Of a DNA stretch of 64,000 nt, positions 57,640 to 64,000 are shown in pieces. How positions within the stretch are numbered: position 1 is the stretch's first letter; every line of letters starts with the position of its first letter. A program made the position numbers and the translations under genes. Under the pieces are notes generated by a model. The model saw only the letters and a program-made list of their open reading frames with translations, did not search any database and had not been told where the DNA came from. Origin of the DNA: Solea solea (taxonomy: Eukaryota; Chordata; Actinopteri; Pleuronectiformes; Soleidae); contig NC_081141.1 in the NCBI RefSeq assembly GCF_958295425.1, forward strand, positions 25,798,365-25,862,364, read 5' to 3'.

Positions 57640-58255
57640 CAAACCATACTATGTGTGTACTTGTATTTATGTCTTTGTGAGGTCCAAAAAAACCCCCCGT
57701 ACAAACCTGTCTTTATGAGGACATTTGGATAAGACCTGGTCTGAGGGTTCGGGTTAGGATAAGGTTAGGGGTAAGGTAAGGGTTAGGCACTTAAGGGTAA
57801 GTGGCAAAGACATAAAAACAAGTTTGTGTGTGTGTTCCTGTATGGGTATCTTATTGAGGACCAAAAAACCTAGGGGAGTGAGGACATTTTGGGGAAGTGA
57901 GGACATTGTAGCTGGTCCTCTGTCACCCTTTAAAGGGGCTTTTTCAGGGATAAGACTTGGTTCTAGGGTTAGGGTTAGGGTAAGCACTTAGTTGTAAAGG
58001 TTAGGGTTAAGGGTAAGGGGCAAATACATTAAAACAAGTTAGTTTGTGTGTTATTGTATGGGTATCTTATTGAGGACCAACAGATCTAGGGGAGTGAGGA
58101 CATTTTGGCGAAAGGAAGACATTGTGGCTGGTCCTCTGTCACTCCTCAAAGGGGCTTTTCAGGGATAAGACCTGGTTTTAGGGTTTGAGGTTAGGCATTT
58201 AGTTATGGTTAAGGGTTAGGGGAATGTATTATGTCTATGAGTGTCCTCACTATGG
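57640..58255. repeat. Tandemly duplicated GAGGACC / TTAGGG-like unit
   Basis: Two units, about 57830-58010 and 58060-58215, are nearly identical: 'gtatgggtatcttattgaggacc', 'ggggagtgaggacatttt' and 'gctggtcctctgtcac' recur in the same order. Between them are degenerate 'ggttaggg' runs. This block ends just before the SSBP-gene promoter. Confidence 0.65.
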
Positions 58256-58379
58256 ATGCTGCGCAAACGTGTGTGTGAGTGAGTGAGTGAGTGAGCGAAT
58301 GAGGGGATGAGAGACACTGACAGGCATATTTCAGACTGGCAGGACAGAGTAGAACAGGGAAGGAGAGCGAGAGACGGGG

Positions 58380-58573
58380 GTGGTGCTACCGTTCGTAGGG
58401 GGCGTGGCCGCGCTGCTGTCACTCACTGGCGGTTGCCATGGCAAGCGGGCGGTCCCGAGCAGCGGGGCATCCAATGGGAGCCGACGCTGCTTGTGTCACC
58501 ATGGTGACGGGGCTGTGCCCAGGGAGGTTGTGATGGGTTGACAGGTGCGTGACAATCGGAGCTCTCTGCAAGC
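58380..58573 (+). promoter_or_regulatory. SSBP-family gene promoter with two X-box palindromes and a CCAAT box
   Basis: The 190 bases before the ATG are GC-rich. They hold a GC/KLF-type box GGGGGCGTGGCC (58398-58409), an RFX-type X-box GTTGCCATGGCAAG (58432-58445), a CCAAT box (58471-58475) and a second X-box-like palindrome GTCACCATGGTGAC (58495-58508). No TATA box is evident. Close spacing of these sites is typical of a TATA-less promoter. Factor binding is inferred from motifs only. Confidence 0.55.
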
Positions 58574-58629
58574 ATGTACGCCAAAGGCAAGAGTAGCAAC
58601 GTGCCGTCCGACAGCCAAGCCAGAGAAAA
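58574..58629 (+). CDS. SSBP-family gene, first coding exon (partial)
   Basis: ATG at 58574 opens the peptide MYAKGKSSNVPSDSQAREK, split in the last codon by a strong donor (AA|GTAAGTAAG at 58630). This matches the N terminus of vertebrate single-stranded-DNA-binding proteins SSBP2/3/4, whose exon 1 ends at the same QAREK, just before the LisH domain. These proteins stabilise LDB1-LIM-homeodomain transcription complexes in the nucleus. MYAK is closest to SSBP4 as I remember it (SSBP3 starts MF, SSBP2 MYGK), but 19 residues cannot settle the paralogue. The LisH and proline-rich exons are not in the window, so intron 1 exceeds 5.3 kb. Confidence 0.85.
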
Positions 58630-59000
58630 GTAAGTAAGTTTTATTTATGGGGGGAGGAAACCGCTGCGGCGCTGAAGGGAAGTGGGTGAGCGGCCGTGGG
58701 GCTGGCAGTCACACACGGAGCTGCGGGAGGGGAGGGCAGCAGCGGCAGTGGCAGCGGCGGCAGTGGAAGCAGCAGCAGCGGCGGAGGAGTGGAGCTCTCT
58801 CCGCCCTGCGAGGCTTTTGGAAAGTTGATTGCTTCATTTATCCGAGGAAAGAGAGACATTTTGACGGCGGCTTGTTGAGCCGTTTTCAGACAAAGTAGCG
58901 CGGTTGTTTCTTCTGCTTCACTGCTCCTCTCTGCTTGTTTTTCCTCTTACATTAAAACTGCTTCGTTTTGAACACTTTTGGAACATTTATGAGGAGGTTT

Positions 59001-59025
59001 ACGCGCGCGCGCGCGTGTGTGTGTG
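59001..59025. repeat. Alternating CG/TG tract (Z-DNA-prone)
   Basis: A strict purine-pyrimidine alternation, mostly CG then TG, lies about 370 bp inside the SSBP-gene intron 1. Confidence 0.8.
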
Positions 59026-61659
59026 ATACATTGTTCCTATACGGAAACAGCAGTTTTTTTTCACAGTCACGTTGAATGCGGGTCTGTCTCCCCGTCTGTT
59101 GTGGTTGGCAGTGGACACAAAGTGTCCGCAGTTAGTTGCGTGTTTTCAGGTGTCACGGCGTTGTTTTTCCTGTCTCGTCTCTCTGCCGCTCCGCTGAGTG
59201 CAGTCACCGTCACAGCAGATGAGACTCTCTCTCTCTCTCCCCCCCTCTCTCTCCCTCTCTCTCGCCTTACAGTCTCCTCCACGTTTGGCCAAGCGAGCCG
59301 TAACAGTCGCGATGTGGGTTTCCTTGACAATGAACTCGCAGTTCCTCCGTATTCTAAGATGCTGGAGGTGGAAAATGCATGTCAAGGTTGTGCTGCGTGC
59401 GATTTTTATTCCCACACGACAGTTTGAACCAGGCGGTGTTGGTTGAGGTTGATGGTGAACAATGAAAATTAAGTTTTGTCCTTATTATTATTGAAATATT
59501 CAACATTTTACTTAAGTACAAGTAAAAGTACGGGTCTAAGTAAAAGTTGGGGGATTTGGGGACACAAATCTCACATGAATTGTTTTTAATCAAAATGCAA
59601 ACCTTTACAAAATTAGAGTGCTGACAAAATAAAACATGTAAACACATAATGTATCAGTCAAAATGGGTCAAAGGTCACACATATTTTTAACTTTCTCACT
59701 CACTCGGCCAGACTAGACTAAGATGGAGTGATTGTTATTATTTAATTTATCACCACCAGAGGAAGCTCACGTACCGCAGGTCGTACACGTACCACACTTT
59801 GAGAACCCTTGGACAAATTCAATTTGAAAACTTCCCTCCTTTGCTCCAGTATTGAAGGTGCTGTGCTGTGTTTTTTTTAAAAGTATTTTAAAGGTGACAA
59901 ACCTAATTCACAACATAAGCCGTGACAGGAGCAAATGTGTGCATAATATAACTATTCTGTCTATTTTTAACTGTCATTTCTGTAACACCTTAATGGTTAT
60001 TTTAAACATGTGCAACCAGCTGTTTCCAAGAGATGCTGTTTGAAAAAAAAAACTGTCAAATACCATGTTTATAGATATTGTGCATAATAATAAGTCATAC
60101 AATATGTTTTTATTTGACAGTGGCACGACAGATAAAATGTGTTATATCTAGTGATATCTAGCGTCTCTTCAGGCTGACTTTTCATTGACAGTAGTTTGTA
60201 ACTCTGTCAAACAATGTCCAAACACAAGACAATGAATCACGTCATCGTTTTCGCGTATTCTCGTGTTTTAGACTTTAAGATTTTCCCACTCTGGGAGGTG
60301 TTTTCAAAAAAAAGTATAGCATATTCACCTAAACCTGTTTCTGTTTGGACGGCCCCCAAAAGGCGGCACTGGAGTTTTCTAATGAACACGGAGCCAGCAG
60401 CTTTCAAACTTCTCAGTTTCGGCAGCTTGAAAACCATGGGTTAGTGTGGATGGCCCAGCATATCCAGAGCAGAAATGGAGTAGTATGGATGTGTGAAAGG
60501 TGCAGCTGCTCGCTTATAACAATTGCATCTCAGTCTGGTGTTCAAGATAAGAGCGTAAATATGTATAGCTGCTGCAGTGTCTGTACTTTTGTGAAAACAG
60601 AAAAACCTGTTACTGTACTACAAAATTCACGTATGTGTCGTTTACTTTTATTTATAGTTCTTGCAACCTTCACTCCACTCCATTTCCTGCAGTCAATAAA
60701 GTGTGTACTCCTAGGGTGAGGGTTACACTTTCCAAACTTTTTAAATTCACAGAACTTTTCAGATGGTGAGCGCAGGGATCCCAGGTGAGGATTTAGTTTG
60801 AAAGTTTGCATATCGTATGTTTTTTATGCCTCGAGTTTGCGAGCCCTTTAAGGTGAAGCATCCCAAGAAGTACGTATGCCCATACTAGACTAGATTAATC
60901 ACCTGCCCCCCGAGGCTGCTCGCTGCTGGTCATATATCGTGCCCTCTGAATCCAGTTCATTCATGTTTGTCAACAGCGTGATTGAGTGTTCAGCTCCGTC
61001 CCTTGAGTCCCATTCTTTATTCCCAATCGATATGGAAAGGATAGGACTGAGCAGTGTGGCTCTGTTGCTGCCTTATCGCACTGACAGAGGCAGAGATGGA
61101 AAGCTACCTTGAGGAGTGGAAGATGCTTGGTGTGAGCACATGTAAGCTTGTGTGTAAAAGAATTTAAATGATAAGGGTTTTTTTGGGGAGCGTGAAACAA
61201 AGTCAATAGTTATTTACGACCTCTTGCAGTTTGCAGAGCAACTCAGTGGACTTCAGAGTGTCAACATGGTCAAAACGTAGACTACCTACTGTCTTTAGAA
61301 CTGGAATTTGGTTTCTCCTGCACCAGAGTCCATAGAGAAAATCTGTGTTTTTAGCTTCTGCATACACCACAGTTTCTGGTCTACTGCTACTGCATTTGGA
61401 AAGTTCGCCTCACTAAGGTGAATCCGAACAAAGGATGTCGATCACCAAAGTCAAAATAATTACATATTTAATGTAGTGATTGACGCAGCAGTGGCTCAAC
61501 AACTCCTGTGTGTCGTGCTGTAAAATAGGTGATTTGATCTATGGGCTTTGGTGTGGGAGAGTGAGCAGTTTACAACCCAGGTAGAAAAGATGGTTTAACA
61601 ATGCAAAAAAAGTGTCTGACATTTGACATCCTGCTGTCAACCTAATTCATCTGTTAAGA

Positions 61660-61865
61660 GCCATGGTTCTCAAGGTGTGGTACGTGTACCATCAGTGGTA
61701 CGCCAGCTTCCTCTGGTGGGACTATACCACTATACCAGTGTGGGAAGTTTCACTCGACTTATTTACACCGCTGTGTTTTGACGTTGGTGATAATGGCGTT
61801 GTTTTGGGAGCTTAATATTTTCTCAGGTGGTACTTGGTAAAAAGAAGTTTCAGAACCACTGTGTT
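61660..61865 (+). repeat. Interspersed repeat R2 (copy 3)
   Basis: 'ggttctcaaggtgtggtacgtgtacc' on the left and 'ggtacttggtaaaaagaagtttcagaacc' on the right bracket 'ttggtgataatggcg'. A half copy is at 59745-59815, and a reversed, longer copy at 26465-26825. Confidence 0.6.
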
Positions 61866-63017
61866 AGAGCAAGTGTCCGGGACCTATATTTATCACTTTT
61901 ACACAACATTTTAACCAAGCAAACATCTACACTTTACACATTTAACAGCCAAAACTGTGAGTGTGTGCTGATCTAGACCGAGGCTATTAGACTTGTACAC
62001 ATATCATTTTACACCGTATTTAATTCAAACTTCCATGTTGTTACAGATGGTTTTGTTTTCTGTGTTCAAAGCGGCAAAACAGGCAAAGAGGGACGTTACG
62101 TTGTACGCACCGCACGGGTGTCATGAAAACACCAGATCAGAACAAACAGTGAAAGGCATAAACAAATCAAGCAAGGCCAGAGTTTCATTTGTCTCTTAAC
62201 AAGCCGCCTTGTTTATCTGCCGTGTGTGTGTGTGTGTGTGTCGGGGAAACAGAGCGGGCCCGGTGCTGCCGAAAGCTTCAGTTGTTTCTCATTTCTGCGG
62301 CGCAGCGGGGGATCAGAGGGTGGGAGAGACGGAGGGCAACGGCAGATTGAAGCAAAAGGAGGAGGAGGAGGGAGAGCACGGCTGAGGGACTTTGCTGGAT
62401 CATTAGTTTACAGTCTTGTAGTATTGACCTCACAATGGACCCCCACAGACAGAGAGGGCCTGGGCGTCTGGCCCATGTAAATATAGACGTACATGTAAAT
62501 GCAGCTGACCTCTGCTCACACTCTCTCTCTCTGTGTGTGTGTGATAAGCTCCTGATTGTCTGTCCGTGCTACAGATGCAGTGTTATTACTGTACATCGTT
62601 AATACTGTCAGCATAATCTGCCTGAGATTAGACATGAAGGAAAAAATAAATAATGCCTCGTTTTCTCTCTGATAATTGACTGTGTGGACACTCATGGTCT
62701 TTGTGATTTCCATTTATTGATTTGTTTCTGGTGCTGTACCCCAGTGTATTAAAACATATGGCATTAAGATAAAAAAATATGGAAATGACTTAGTCCAGGT
62801 CCATTAATCCAGGTTTTATCTTTTACAGCACGTTGCTATGTGGTAAGCAAAATATTGACTGACATTTTATAACATATACTGAGTAAGAACCAGATGTTTT
62901 TAAATCATAAAATGAACAAACCTTTTGTCTCACATATATATAACGTTTGCCACAGTTTGAGAACCTCGGGGGTTAAGGAATTATCCTCAGTTCTCTGAAG
63001 TTATGCTGCGTTCCATT

Positions 63018-63267
63018 TAGAGCTGAAACAATCACTTGATTAATCGATTATTAGTCAACTATTTTGATCATCGGATTGAGAATGTTTTCTTTGTTTCTTT
63101 GCTCCAGATAACAAAGAAATCATTTCTTGACCAATCAACACATTTGAGAACATCATCATTTCCCGGTTTGACAAACACTGATCAACGTTATTTAACGTTT
63201 TCTGATCTTTTAATGGACCAAACGATTACCCGATTAATCGAGACAATAATTGTTAGTTGCAGCTCTA
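63018..63267. mobile_element. Complete TAGAGCTG-ended MITE (SSBP-gene intron 1)
   Basis: 'tagagctgaaacaatc' and 'gttgcagctcta' are inverted ends, and the body has 'tttctttgctccagataacaaagaaatc'. About 250 bp with no coding frame. Confidence 0.65.
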
Positions 63268-63625
63268 GTTTCATTTACTTTGGAAGACGGAGGTCGGAAC
63301 TGGGAGTGACGAGTTGACCATGGGAAGTTGGGGGGAGAGACTTATTTTGGGCGAGAAAAACGCTCTAACGTTGTATTTTGCACACGCAAAAAATGTAGAT
63401 CGAAGTGGGAAACTCCAACTACATCCGGAACGCACCAAGTGATACTGAGTGGGAATAGTGGGAATATTGACCTAGCGTTGTCCCACCTGAGACATTTTCT
63501 TCACATCCATAGTTTTTTCCCCAAATTTGTTAAGCCCCAGCTTTGTGTGTGCGTGCCAGTGTGTTACAGTCACAGTTCTTGTACGTACAGTATGTGCCTG
63601 TAGTGAACAATCCCTGTGTGTGTGT

Positions 63626-63629
<4 letters not shown>

Positions 63630-63667
<38 letters not shown>
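63630..63667. repeat. CT microsatellite
   Basis: About 19 CT units follow a GT run. Several overlapping frames here (63472-63988) are low-complexity products of this tract. Confidence 0.9.
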
Positions 63668-63672
<5 letters not shown>

Positions 63673-64000
63673 CCTCTCTCTCCCCGCTCTTGGCTGTACC
63701 TGTGTTCGCTGCACTTGATTTTGATTTGGAGTGACACAACACGACCACTGACTGTGTACTGCAGTTGTTCGACGAGTGTAGGTTTCTGTAGCCGCGGTCT
63801 ACCACTACCACTCGTGCGGTCCAGCACGAGTGGAGTGTCATTACGGAACATCGCACACATTCCAGATGGAACAAACTGAAATCTACACACAACTGCACAA
63901 TGTCCCTGTCCACCATTTCTCTCATATTACTTTTTTTTATTATTATTATTGTCAGCTGTCTTGTTTTTTTGCCTTGGAAGCCCAGCATCTGTTCCGTTTT

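Larger units (their letters stand above)
58630..64000 (+). other. Intron 1 of the SSBP-family gene (5' part)
   Basis: No further SSBP exon could be read here. The first 300 bases are GC-rich with GGC/AGC-type triplets (58690-58790) and look like the downstream half of a CpG island. Further on lie an alternating CG/TG tract (59001-59025), a CT tract (59226-59265), two copies of a fish repeat (59745-59815 and 61660-61865), an 85-bp GC-rich purine block (62300-62390), a TAGAGC-ended element (63018-63267) and a CT microsatellite (63630-63667). Confidence 0.5.

Overview
The window looks like nuclear DNA of a ray-finned fish, probably a spiny-rayed (percomorph) teleost. It has small exons with GT-AG introns, dense CA/TA/CT microsatellites and many fish-type interspersed repeats, with no operons. 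I recognise seven protein-coding loci. All exon models were read by eye from splice sites, reading phase and comparison between paralogues.

Layout. 1-3400 is non-coding DNA with microsatellites, a CTCF-like motif and an ~800-bp inverted-repeat element. 3779-5866 (+) is an uninterrupted 695-codon piggyBac-transposase-derived gene with a CpG-rich leader and a poly(A) signal. 6300-12686 is non-coding, with a perfect RFX palindrome and a decayed LINE tail. 12687-43379 is the core: five alpha-arrestin (ARRDC/TXNIP-type) genes, all on the minus strand, head to tail. Here they are called A (12687-15259), B (16374-20364), C (22629-28807), D (31461-34933) and E (38939-43379). 43400-58380 is gene-poor and full of nested transposon debris. 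At 58574-58629 (+) lies the first coding exon of an SSBP-family gene (LDB1-binding single-stranded-DNA-binding protein) behind a promoter with two X-box palindromes. The rest of the window is its first intron.

How the genes relate. The five arrestins share one six-exon plan (C has an extra 48-nt exon) with identical intron phases, so they arose by tandem duplication. Their arrestin folds are alike but their C-terminal tails differ sharply. D carries two PPxY motifs (ligands of NEDD4-family WW domains). B, C and E carry one each. A carries none and ends in a basic, aromatic stretch. The simplest reading is a set of ubiquitin-ligase adaptors with diversified ligase coupling.

I saw no rRNA, CRISPR array or convincing functional tRNA gene. 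Repeat family names are given only where the sequence supports them.
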